From Bemisia tabaci (taxonomy: Eukaryota; Arthropoda; Insecta; Hemiptera; Aleyrodidae), in NCBI RefSeq assembly GCF_918797505.1, contig NC_092801.1:20212116-20276115 (forward strand): 64,000 nt of DNA, given 5' to 3'. The translations under genes and the position numbers were made by a program. Positions 51,672 through 60,902 of this stretch are shown here, piece after piece (the stretch's first letter is position 1; every line of letters begins with the position of its first letter). The notes under the pieces are model-generated. The model did no database searches, was not told the origin of the DNA, and worked only from the letters and a program-made list of their open reading frames with translations.

Positions 51672-51837
51672 GTTGAGACAACACGGCTTATAGATGTCAC
51701 AAACGGGAATAAAGATTACACAAATCGGAAGTTTGCTGTAATCTTGATCAACCCATTCCTGAAGTCCTGTCTCCGTTCTGTAAGCTCTTTTGGATTTTTC
51801 AGATATTTTAGATTAAATTGCGAACCAAATTGTCTGA
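51672..51837. mobile_element. Element L, partial second copy
   Basis: ACAACACGGCTTATAGATGT, CACAAACGGGAATAAAG and TGCTGTAATCTTGATCAACC match the L fragments within the 21-kb tandem units. No terminal arms. Confidence 0.8.
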
Positions 51838-52140
51838 AAACTTTCTGAAACAAAATATCTAGAACAGCCTCAGTAAATAGATATTTCATCAAAGGGAATT
51901 GGGCATTGCCAGGAGGTTCATACGACAGTCCTCCTTAGCACGGCACTATGCTGGCACGGAAAGACAACCATGGCCATCTTAACCATGCAATATATCGCAT
52001 CGGGCTACTTTAAACTTTCAATAATCGCTGATGAAGAATTTAATATCGATTTCATTTATGCGACTGTCCATAGCAGTGACGTGGCGTGCTCTGCGATAAA
52101 TCGATTCATCTGCCGATTAAATCTATGGAGAAGAATCTGG
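51838..52140 (+). repeat. Dispersed segment Q, copy 2, with F fragment
   Basis: GAACCAAATTGTCTGAAA, ATAGATATTTCATCAAAGG, GGTTCATACGACAGTCC, TATATCGCATCGGGC, ATATCGATTTCATTTATG, then an F arm (GTGACGTGGCGTGC). Same order as 22157-22680, without the 200-bp fold-back element found there. Confidence 0.85.
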
Positions 52141-52552
52141 AGAAGAAATGGATTCAAATTGTCTCAACTCTCAGTATAAATGGACTCTGGCAAGGATTTG
52201 CGACGGACAGATATTCGAATTTCGCGGGCTTGACGCATCGCACGGCGAGCGTAGCCGAATTCATACGCCGAGCGAGCGCGTTGACTAAGCAACAAGATAA
52301 AACCTATAAATAAACAAGAATTGTTTATAATGCTGAAATATTTATTATTGTTCGGAAAACGGAGGCATAATTCTCCGCGGGAGGGGAAGGGAGGAGTGTA
52401 GTGGCCAGAGGGGGAGGGTCCAGTGGAGGCGTCGGTTTCATCATAGGGATATTTTTGGCGAGAGAGATAGGCCGGCCGTCGCACTGTGGTTCGGCACACG
52501 CATCCCTGAGACTCGCTGAATTCTGAGGGAAATTCTAGGACGAATGTTCTGC
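52141..52552. other. Unassigned low-copy DNA
   Basis: CTCTCAGTATAAATGGACTC at 52169 is an L terminus. 52230-52290 is CpG-rich. A 111-codon minus frame has no recognised motif. Confidence 0.4.
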
Positions 52553-52560
52553 CTCGGATG

Positions 52561-52725
52561 CAGTGGCGTGGCGTGCTTTGCGATGAATCGATTGTTATGC
52601 CATTTAAACCTATGGAAGAGGATCGATAAACAGGGTGTTCGCAGCGAACACTTTATTAATCGATTCTTTATCATCGGTTTAAATGGCATAACAATCGATA
52701 CATCGCAATTCACGCCACGCCACTG
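52561..52725. mobile_element. MITE F, complete, 8-bp duplication with one mismatch
   Basis: 165 bp. CAGTGGCGTGGCGTGC and CACGCCACGCCACTG, flanked by CTCGGATG and CTCAGATG. Confidence 0.95.
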
Positions 52726-52767
52726 CTCAGATGCTGCTACTTAATAGCAGGGGAGAAAATCAGGTTC

Positions 52768-53075
52768 CAGGGTTGCTACAAAATTTAGAAAATGAAATTT
52801 CCTGACATTTCCCTGATTTCCCTGACACATTTTGGCGAAATTCCCTTACAATTGAAGATATGCCAGATGGTAAAAAGACATAATTAGAGTTACTCTTCAT
52901 GCAAAATTTGTCGTTCGAAATGTCGAACCCATTCTAAAAAGCAAATAAAGGTGACTTGATAATTTTTCCCCGACACTTTTGTCATTTTCCCTGATATTTC
53001 CCGGTTTTCCCTGACTTTTTAAAATTCCCTGACATTTCCCGGTTTTCCCGGTATTCCCTGACTGTGGCAACCCTG
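52768..53075. mobile_element. Element V, complete, AGGTTC duplication
   Basis: 308 bp. CAGGGTTGCTACA and TGTGGCAACCCTG, flanked by AGGTTC on both sides (52762-52767, 53076-53081). The interior is rich in TTTCCCTGA and TTCCCGG words. A 3' part of another copy lies at 62207-62345. Confidence 0.92.
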
Positions 53076-53223
53076 AGGTTCATAATTAAAATAAAGCAGC
53101 TTTCCCTGGAAGTTTTTGTTTGAGCAGAGGAAAGAAGTTGTGTTCAGAAAATCGTCGCTCCTCTGACGTCAGGGCGTACCTCGATTTTTGCTTGAGCCCT
53201 GTTTCCCATATGACGTCACGCTT

Positions 53224-53512
53224 CAGGGTGTCTAGTTTTTAGTCGTTTCGAGAACTCCTGATTTTTGATTGCTAAATCCTGATTTCATAATATTTCCAAA
53301 TCCTGATTTTTTGCGGAGGAAAATTAGGAGAAAAATTGGCGAATGTAACTTCACAAAAATAGCTCGATAGAAAAATCCGATCGGATGGCCGACTTTTCTC
53401 AAATCCTGATTTTACGACCGATTTTTCCGCAAATCCTGATGAAATCGGGATTAAATCCTGATTGACCTCAAATCCTGATAGAATCGAGAAAATCCTGATG
53501 TTAGACACCCTG
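53224..53512. mobile_element. Element T, complete
   Basis: 289 bp. CAGGGTGTCTAG and TTAGACACCCTG, repeated AAATCCTGATTTT inside. Matches 43411-43699 in length and order. Confidence 0.9.
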
Positions 53513-53697
53513 TAGCTTTCCGGGGCTCATAAGGAAATCGAGATCCGCCCTAACGTTGGAGGAGGGACAAAATGACTGATTACTCTCAAGACAATTCGAG
53601 TTGTGACAACGGAACTTTTCCTGTTTGGATAAAAGTTTGCTGGCTTGTTACAGCTAGAGATATGTCACTGCGACGAGGAAACAATCGTTGCCACAAT

Positions 53698-53812
53698 TCA
53701 AAGAAGGAGAAGAAGAAGGAGAAGCAGAAGGAGAAGGAAAAGGAAAAGGAGAAGGACAAGAAGGAGAAGAAGAGAAGAAGAAGAAGAAGAGGAAGAGGAG
53801 GTAGAAGATGAA
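53698..53812 (+). repeat. GAA/GGA low-complexity tract
   Basis: About 115 bp of AAGAAGGAGAAG-type repeats. Gives lysine/glutamate/arginine frames on plus and leucine/serine frames on minus. Not coding. Confidence 0.92.
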
Positions 53813-53881
53813 CATCGCGACAAGAATATCACGATAATTCCGTTTAAAACAATGATACTTGAGCTTGACATTTGGACGAAT

Positions 53882-54121
53882 TCAAAAGTTCTTTGCTGAT
53901 CAGTAGGAATCGACCATCGAAACACGATCTCAAAAGTTCTTCGCTGATCAGTAGGAACCGACCATCGAAACACGATCTCAAAAGTTATTTGCTGATCGGT
54001 AGGAACCGACCATCGAAACACGATCTCAAAAGTTCTTTGCTGATCAGTAGGAATCGACCATTGAAACACGATCTCAAAAGTTCTCTGCTGATCAGTAGGA
54101 ATCGGCCATCGAAACACGTTC
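53882..54121 (+). repeat. 48-bp minisatellite, five units
   Basis: Unit starts TCAAAAGTTCTTTGCTGAT and contains AGTAGGAATCGACCATCG. Starts at 53882, 53930, 53978, 54026 and 54074. Because 48 is divisible by three, a 16-residue repeat frame stays open on plus (SSLLISRNRPSKHDLK-like) and another on minus. No start context or domain supports a gene. Confidence 0.95.
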
Positions 54122-54575
54122 TCATATGAGTGAAATTATTTCATTCAAAAATATCAATTTACGATCCCTTGTCCCTCGCAGTTGGCCCACTGCTCCGCAG
54201 AGAGTAGTCAATTTAAATTATATAACTCGGAAGGAGGTCTCCGTTGAATTCCGCACGACAGCAGTGCGCTACGGTGCGGCGCAAAGCGGCGTCATGCTGG
54301 TCTAGGAACTTAATGTTGAGCCTAAATATACAAAGAGAAAGAAAGTGAAGAAGTGTCACACGCCCCATGAAGAAAGGAGGGAGCGAAATTTCCTACTCAT
54401 GCGCTCCGAATGTTTACTCCTCTTCAAGGACTTGAGAAAACAAAACAAACTCTACAGCGAAACGTTTTTTTTGTCACAATGACGTTTGGCAGCCGGTTGA
54501 AATCCGAAAAAACGTATCTCAGATTGCAACACGGCGGAACGATTGAAATATTAGCGCACTCCATGCATTCTCAGA
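54122..54575. other. Unassigned low-copy DNA
   Basis: No recognised repeat or gene. 54240-54300 is CpG-richer. Confidence 0.4.
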
Positions 54576-54577
54576 AT

Positions 54578-56019
54578 GGAGATGTTGCATGTGTGAGGAA
54601 TTTGCGATTTGACTGATGATTCTTACGTAAAAGTTCGTGAGAAACACGGTGCCCGGGTAAAAATTGGCGATAAGAGTTGCGTTTCAAAATACCATAGGAA
54701 TTCTTATAGCCGGCTAAAGAAGGCTACAGAAAATCATATAGCTGGTTGCAGAATGCGGAGAAAATCATACGGCCGGGCTATACGAAGGGATAAAAAATTA
54801 TGCAGCCGGGCTATAGTTCCTATCGCCGGGCTTTACACTTTATCGCCTGGCTGTTGCTTCTTCGCCTTCGATTATAAAAGGCTATAAGAAATTGTGTAGA
54901 AATTCGTGTGCTTTGGAAATCGTTAAGTTTGATACGGAACCACCTTAATTTTCTTTTTTTTTCCTATTTTCCTTTACTACATATTTTTTTCATCAATTAA
55001 AATAAGAATAATCCATACAGGATGTGCAAACATTTCAAAATCATGAGTTGAATAACACTGAGTCCGCCAGATTAAATATTAGAGCCTAAAACAAAGCGGA
55101 GCGGCGACGCACTGGCGCCTACAAACCTAACAGGGATATTTCACGCATTGCGCAACGCGTGAAGTATCCCTGTTAGGTTTGTAGGCGCCAATGCGTGTTT
55201 CGCGCTGGCTGCCCGCTGCCACGGCGCTTGAAGCAACTATTTTACACCAGAGGTATTGCACAGTATTATACGAAACTGAAAGCGCTCTAATATATTAGTA
55301 ATGGCAGGCATCCATCAAAAGTACGGAGCTTTCCTCGCCGAGGAAGATCAAGATCCTACGGCCCAAAAAGAGAGCAGTATTCCAAAAACTCACTAAGTCC
55401 TAGCATCCGTAATTAGTAACGTTTAGCATACACTTTATCGCCTGGCTGTTGCTTAATCGCCATCGGCTATAAAAGGCTATAAGACATTGTGTAGCCGGCT
55501 ATAGAAGCTATGGGAAATCTTACAGCCAGCTGTAGGTCTATGGTATTTTGGAACACACATTCTACTACCAATTTTTTCCAGGTTGGTGCCACTGGTTTTC
55601 TCTGAAATCAACTCCCAAGCTCAAAAAAACCTCTCAAGTTGAGGCCAAAATGGAGAGGATATCCCACGATATCTTGAGAGTCCACGTCTACATCAAGAAA
55701 AACTCTCAATGCAAAGATACGTACGGAGCAAATACATTAGCAGGGCTGCCACTTTATTTGGGGACTCTAAAACTGAAAACACGGCAACCCTGCTAATATA
55801 TTTGCTCCCTATCTTTGCATGGAGAGTTTGTCTTGATGTAGAGGTAGACTCTCAGGATAGCGTGGGATATCCCCTCCATTTTGGCCTCAACTTGAATGCT
55901 TTTTTTGAGCTTGGGAGTTGATTTCAGAAAATAAACCAGTGGCACCATCGTTTTTCTCGCGAACATTTACATAAGAATCACTAGTCAAATCGCAAATTCC
56001 TCACACATGCAACATCTCC
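54578..56019. mobile_element. Element C, interrupted by I
   Basis: Left part 54578-54653 (GGAGATGTTGCATGTGTG to GAGAAACACGGTGCC); right part 55585-56019 (GGTGCCACTGGTTTTC to CAACATCTCC). AT at both outer ends. GGTGCC is present at both junctions. Confidence 0.94.
54654..55582 (-). mobile_element. Element I, complete, inside C
   Basis: About 929 bp. CGGGTAAAAATTGGCG and CCAATTTTTTCCAGG. Opposite orientation to the 49.4-kb copy. Central palindrome at 55114-55189. Direct sub-terminal repeats with TATAAAAGGCTATAAG. The interior has small deletions. Confidence 0.93.
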
Positions 56020-56021
56020 AT

Positions 56022-56557
56022 TTATTGGCGCCTTAAACAGGCCTTACCATTTTTTTCTAATTAGAAATCTGAGACCAAGCAAGCATATTTGGGATGGTAC
56101 GCGTAGAATAAGTCAGTGTCTACTGCCTACTCGATTATCAGCTGGCCTAGGCTGGCCATGTTGTCACAAAAGTGTGCACCCGGACGAACGATATTGAGGG
56201 ATAAGGATAAGGAATCCTACGATGTCTGTCATCCAAAAACAACATCAACAAAACTGATCAAAACCTAAGCAAAGAAATTGCAATAAAATAAAATTAGATT
56301 GGTTAGTGGATAACTGCATAACCTTTTTTCATTTTGGCGCGATGAAAATAACAATTCACCCTTGATAAACCACAATTTGGTCATGTTATCATTATTTTTG
56401 TTCACATTCGAGGTACCGCCATCTTGGTGCACTCGTTTGTGACTCTCTGAGCGAGAACCAATCAGAATTGGATTTTTTTTAGGCCACTTTCAGCCCAACC
56501 AAAAGTGAGATGTCGTAACTCTGGGTATAAAGGGACTCTACTCTGGGGTAGGATGGG
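56022..56557. other. Unassigned low-copy DNA
   Basis: GGTATAAAGGGACTCTACTC at 56524 is an L terminus lying just before the complete L. Otherwise nothing recognised. Confidence 0.45.
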
Positions 56558-56565
56558 AGGGTACC

Positions 56566-56877
56566 TAGAGTCCCTTTATACTGAGAGTCAAGACAATTCG
56601 GCTCATGGATGTCACAAACGGGAATAAAGATTACAGAAATTGAACGTTTTTCGTAATCTTTGATCGGCCCATTCTCAAATGCCTTTCTCCGTTCCTCCTC
56701 TCATTCCGTTTGTTCCTTGCCGAACCCGTAATTCCCTGGTCCATTCCAGACTATAATCTTTGCAATTGGTAAAAATGTAATCTTTATTCCCGTTTGTGAC
56801 ACTGTGGAGGCCTAAAATACGGTAACCAATCAGAAATGGATTCAAATTGTCTTGACTCTCAGTATAAAGGGACTCTA
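56566..56877. mobile_element. Element L, complete, perfect 8-bp duplication
   Basis: 312 bp. TAGAGTCCCTTTATACTGAG and CTCAGTATAAAGGGACTCTA, flanked by AGGGTACC (56558-56565, 56878-56885). Inner arms CACAAACGGGAATAAAG and CTTTATTCCCGTTTGTG. The duplication length fits hAT. Confidence 0.96.
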
Positions 56878-56885
56878 AGGGTACC

Positions 56886-57339
56886 TAGCGCCAGCACTGG
56901 TGGCGGGAAATTCGAATCGGGAGGCGAGAGCGAGCCGTGGGATCTTGGCGGGAGTCGGGCGATGAATGAGCGGGCGCGGTGACGTAGGCCGGGCGGGCGC
57001 CGGTAACGTTATACTGCTCGACGTGGACGTGGAGCAAGGCCAGCATCGCGCCAACGCCCTTATATGTAATTGGGTACACCGCTGCACCTCTCGCCACCCG
57101 GCGGGCCCGCGCGCTCCCCGAGGCTGCCGCGTCGTCGCCGAGCGCGCTTTTCCCACGTCTTCCACGTCCGCCGCACCGCATTCCAGACGCGGACCACCAT
57201 CCGGCAACCATGGATGGCAGACGATAACCGCATCTACCCTCCCGTCTTACCCGAGAGAGTAGTAACGAACAAATTTTCCAAACCCAGCGAGCCTATGTCA
57301 AATTTCTACTAATGTAGTTTAAACAACGTGGTAAAATAG
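56886..57339. promoter_or_regulatory. CpG-rich island, possible 5' end of an unknown gene
   Basis: The most GC- and CpG-rich stretch of the window, non-repetitive and flanked by elements. Several overlapping frames of 80-110 codons occur on both strands, as expected by chance. A 32-codon frame from ATG at 57217 (MADDNRIYPPVLPERV start) runs into AT-rich DNA and stops at 57312. A GAGAGTAGTAAC word inside it could act as a splice donor. Neither promoter nor exon is proven. Confidence 0.3.
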
Positions 57340-57609
57340 ACCGTATTCGATAGTGGTTCGATGTATCGTTCGATTCAAAACAATAGAACCTGACCTCAAA
57401 CAAAAATTTTACGATTTCAGTTGAAAAAGTCAAAAATGAGAAAGTGTTTAACAATTACACTTTTCATTGCCATTTGGTACTCAAAAAATCTATCACAAAA
57501 GACGCCGTTCCCTCAGATTTCTAAATTGACTTTTGAGGCTATGTTTAGATGTTGAGCCAATCGATATCGATACAATCTCACCTGTTTGGTGTATCGAATA
57601 CGATCTATG
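57340..57609 (+). repeat. Element Y, plus copy
   Basis: Short terminal inverted words GACCGTATTCGATA and TATCGAATACGATC. Interior TTGTTT-, TTTGAGGCTATG and ATCGATATCGATACAATC. It matches 60333-60617 in inverted orientation. Confidence 0.8.
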
Positions 57610-57618
57610 GACGTATTT

Positions 57619-57868
57619 CGTCACCTGCCGGCCAAAGTATCACAAGCGCCATGCGACGTTTGAAAATTTCCGCAGCCATTTTATTTTTTTACAGAGGAAT
57701 CGTTGGTTGAATCAGTTGGAAAATTTCATTGAATTTTATCGGCAGCACGAAGAAAATTCAGTGAGATTTTCGGACAGCTTCGTTGAGCAACATCTCTCTG
57801 AAAAAATAAAATGGCGGCGGTAATTTTGCACATGTAGCTTGCGATATTTTGGCCAGAAGGATAGAGGT
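57619..57868. mobile_element. Element M, complete, inside HL
   Basis: 250 bp. CGTCACCTGCC on the left; the right end is diverged (TTGGCCAGAAGGATAGAGGT). Flanked by ATTT and ATTC (57615-57618, 57869-57872). Confidence 0.88.
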
Positions 57869-58203
57869 ATTCTGCTAAACGGAAATAGAGACGTGTGGTG
57901 TGGCGATGAGGTGTGGTTGTGGTGAGCTGCACAAGGAACAACGTGAAAGTGGGCATGATTCCTTTTTGGCAAATGGAAAAGCGGGATATTACATTCTACC
58001 AAACGAAACTAGGCGCCAACTATACGCTAACTCATAACCCGTGGGCATGTGACAAGAGCGTTATGGACAGGGCTCTTGAGTTAAAGGGGGCCAAGAGTGG
58101 CCGTGACGGCGGCGACGTCGCCGATGACGTCACTGGCGCTTTAAATTCCCATTCATTCTTACGGCTGACGAGCACACTCCTTATTCCCCACCTGTCTCTG
58201 GTT

Positions 58204-58514
58204 CAGGGTGTCCACAAGTCCGGAATTTCCAGAAAGTCCAGAAATAGCACTGATTTTTTAAAGGCGGTCCGGAAGTACTGAAAAAGTGCGGAAATTTCAC
58301 AAGGATGTCCGGAATTTCTTTCACTTTTCGGTCATTTTTGTCGCAATTTGAGCGAGAAATTAACATTTTTGTCATTTGTCGAATTTCGTCAAATGAAGGT
58401 ACTGAAAAAGTACTGAAATTTTCTGTTAAGGAGGTACTGAAATTCTTGAAAATGTACTGGAAAAGTACTGTATAAGTACAGATTTTTGGCCAGCCTGTTT
58501 TAGTAGACACTCTG
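58204..58514. mobile_element. Element U, complete, inside HL
   Basis: 311 bp. CAGGGTGTCCACAAGTCCGG and TAGTAGACACTCTG. TGGTT is present at both junctions (58199-58203, 58515-58519). The interior is rich in AAGTACTGAAA words. Another copy lies at 47980-48264. Confidence 0.88.
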
Positions 58515-58541
58515 TGGTTCCGTTTAGCAGAAATACATCCA

Positions 58542-59353
58542 AATAACGTTGAATTCAAACTAGAGTAACCTAGGATCAAATCGGGTACTCGCATATTCGT
58601 GTCTTACGCGGAGAGGCGAGCGATTAATAAAAATCGTAGTTGACTCAGTATTTTGCTTAAATTTACTCACTTTTCCGGAAGGGCGCTCATTGACGTACAC
58701 TCTTGGCCAAGATACTTAAGTTTTCCGAACGGTATACCAACTTAATACTCGAGAGCCGATTGGGAGTTCCACGGCAAAGTCGTGTGTACACGCTGTGAAG
58801 CGTGATACCACTAAACAAGCACGAACGTAGCCGGATGGTATCATCGCTAATTGAAGGAGAAACATTGCTCTTTCTTCGCGCAGAGGATTGACGCCTTTCA
58901 TGAATGAAGCTCTTAGTTCCATGCTGTATTAACTTGCTTGTGCTTGTTGTGGCGGTGGTCACGCAGAAAAGTAGGTTTCCTATTAAACTTGAGTATCTGC
59001 AAGTTCATTACTGAAAGTTTAAAACAGTCCGATTGGACATGGAAATGCGATATGTTGCATGGCTAAGACATGGCCACGTCTAGGATTATTTTCCTCCACC
59101 TCGTAAAAGTTTCAGCCGCCAACATAAAAACATAGGAAAATATCCTTCTCCCGTCAGGTTTTACAAGTAAAGGCAAAAAACAGCTTTTTCAGGTTTTCCT
59201 CATGAGAGCCGTGCATGAGGCTGCGACCAGATATTTTGTAACCTCCTAACCAATCTTCAGGTTGGTTAGTCTGTGATGAGGTATTGAAATAGTCTCTAGA
59301 TGAGCCTGCTCTATCAAGATTAACTCACGAGGGCCCGTAAAACGAGCCTCAGT
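58542..59353. other. Unassigned low-copy DNA
   Basis: About 800 bp. Short inverted words at 59200-59280 (CCTCATGAGAGCC with TGCATGAGG; CCAACCTGAAG-like). The 91-codon minus frame is unrecognised. Confidence 0.4.
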
Positions 59354-59357
59354 ATAT

Positions 59358-59611
59358 TGTCACCCTCCGACCAAAGTATCACAAGCGCCATGCGACGTTT
59401 CAAAATTTATGCCGCCATTTCATTTTTTTTACAGAGGAATTATTCAACGAAGCTGTTCGCAAATTTCACTGACTTTTCTTTGCACTGCCGATAAAATTCA
59501 GTGAAATTTTCAAACGGATTCAACCGACAATTTCTTTGTAAAAAAATGAAATGGTGGCGCAAATTTTGAAACGTCGCATGGCGCTTGTGACACTTTGAAT
59601 GGAAAGCGACG
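59358..59611. mobile_element. Element M, complete, ATAT duplication
   Basis: 254 bp. TGTCACCCTCCGACC and GGAAAGCGACG; CACAAGCGCCATGCGACG and complement. Flanked by ATAT (59354-59357, 59612-59615). It lies 12 bp from an N element. Confidence 0.94.
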
Positions 59612-59623
59612 ATATTGCACACT

Positions 59624-59882
59624 TGGATTGCATTTTGCAAAAAGGAACCACTAGCATTGCAATGTTGCTAAGATTGTGCAACTTCTTTTGTCTTGGAGGA
59701 AAAACCCGATTATCCATTGATAGTTTCTATTTTACTCGCTAAAAACTGTAAATTTTAGACAAAAATTACCATTTAAATTTCATAGTTTTTCACGATTTCC
59801 GAAATTTTATTGCAAAAGATGAAGTTGCACAATCTTAGCATCATTGCAATGCTAGTGGTTCCTTTTTGCAAAATGCAATCCA
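59624..59882. mobile_element. Element N, complete, CT duplication
   Basis: 259 bp. TGGATTGCATTTTGC and GCAAAATGCAATCCA; AAAAAGGAACCACTAGC and complement. Flanked by CT (59622-59623, 59883-59884). Confidence 0.94.
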
Positions 59883-59884
59883 CT

Positions 59885-60332
59885 TATATATCCATTTAGT
59901 TCTATGTAACAACAAGTGAAACATTTGTGACGTTTGTTTCGAGCGGACCAGGTTTTTCATGTCTCCGGCGATCCCTTTTAGAACCGACTCGGAGTCACCC
60001 CCTGCGACTGGATTCGCGACACAATTTCGCGGAACAGGGCGTCGGGGCGATGGCGTTTTCTGGAATGGCCGCGAAGCGCCTTGTTCTAGATCGCGGAGCC
60101 GATTTATTTCTGACGACCGCCGACCGGCCTGTCAAAACATATTTGTATTAATTCTGACCTTGCACTATTGAAAAATGTCAAATCGGAGAGCCGCGGGAAA
60201 AATTACTTAACTTTTTGATAAATAACATTAGGCGTTTTATTTTTGGAGCCCCGGGCCAATCGCGCGGGAACAAATTATGTTTCTCACGCCTCGCCGCCCC
60301 GCTAAGAGCCCGTGGCGTTCCCTTGTTGCCAA
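59885..60332. promoter_or_regulatory. CpG-richer low-copy island
   Basis: 59990-60140 and 60230-60330 are CpG-rich and non-repetitive, separated by AT-rich TTGATAAATAACATTAGG. Frames of 74 and 70 codons overlap without a motif. Regulatory role is only a guess. Confidence 0.25.
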
Positions 60333-60617
60333 CGACGGAGCGTAGTCGATACTTCGAACAGGTGAGATTGTATCGATATCGATTTGGTTGACATGGCCTC
60401 GAAAGTCAATTGAGTAATCTGAGGGAACAGGTTTCTTGCAATGGATTTTTTACCTTTTTGAGCACGAAATGGCGATGACAAGTGAATAATCACTAGGAAT
60501 TTTCTCATTTCCAGCTTTTCCAACTTGAATCCTTAAATTTTCGTTTGAGGTTATGTTCTATTGTTTTGAACCAAACGATTTATCGAATCATTATCGAATA
60601 AGATCTGTGGGAGCGAA
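60333..60617 (-). repeat. Element Y, minus copy
   Basis: Reverse complement of 57340-57609: GGTGAGATTGTATCGATATC, AAAGTCAATTGAG, TTTGAGGTTATGTTCTATTG, TATCGAATAAGATC. Confidence 0.8.
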
Positions 60618-60902
60618 AGGGAGCTCTTTTCTGACATTGTAAGGGAAAACAAGGCATGAGCATTCGCAAGTTGCTTAATTCATAAGTTATAATAAATTTA
60701 GAAATTCAAAACCTGTTGAGCGTCTTCCACAAGGTCGCCAGATTGTATGATAAAATGTGGATATTTTACATGCGTTTAAAAATCGACACTTTTAATGGAT
60801 TTAAAGCAGTGGCTAAACCAAAAAAGGCATCGAAGGGCCTTAAAATATTAGGGGCTTTAAATTATTTCCGTGACCTCCATCAATAGGGGCCCTCTTGATG
60901 GC
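60618..60902. other. Unassigned low-copy DNA
   Basis: CATCAATAGGGGCCCTCTTGATG (60889-60900 region) forms a short hairpin just before element I. Otherwise nothing recognised. Confidence 0.4.

Larger units (their letters stand above)
57608..58541. mobile_element. Element HL hosting M and U
   Basis: TGGACGTATTT at the left, then M, then ATTCTGCTAAACGG; CGTTTAGCAGAAATACATCCA at the right is split by U just before TGGTTCCG. Without M and U, HL is about 369 bp, close to the 358-bp copy at 18149. Shared core: GATGACGTCACTGGCGC. Confidence 0.9.

Noticed and set aside
53698..54117. 139-codon minus-strand frame with leucine-rich end
   Set aside because: It is generated by the 48-bp minisatellite and the GAA tract read backwards. 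The leucine run is only CTT/CTC simple sequence.
58181..58594. 137-codon minus-strand frame
   Set aside because: It covers element U and the HL end; a related frame occurs over the other U copy only because the element sequence is shared.
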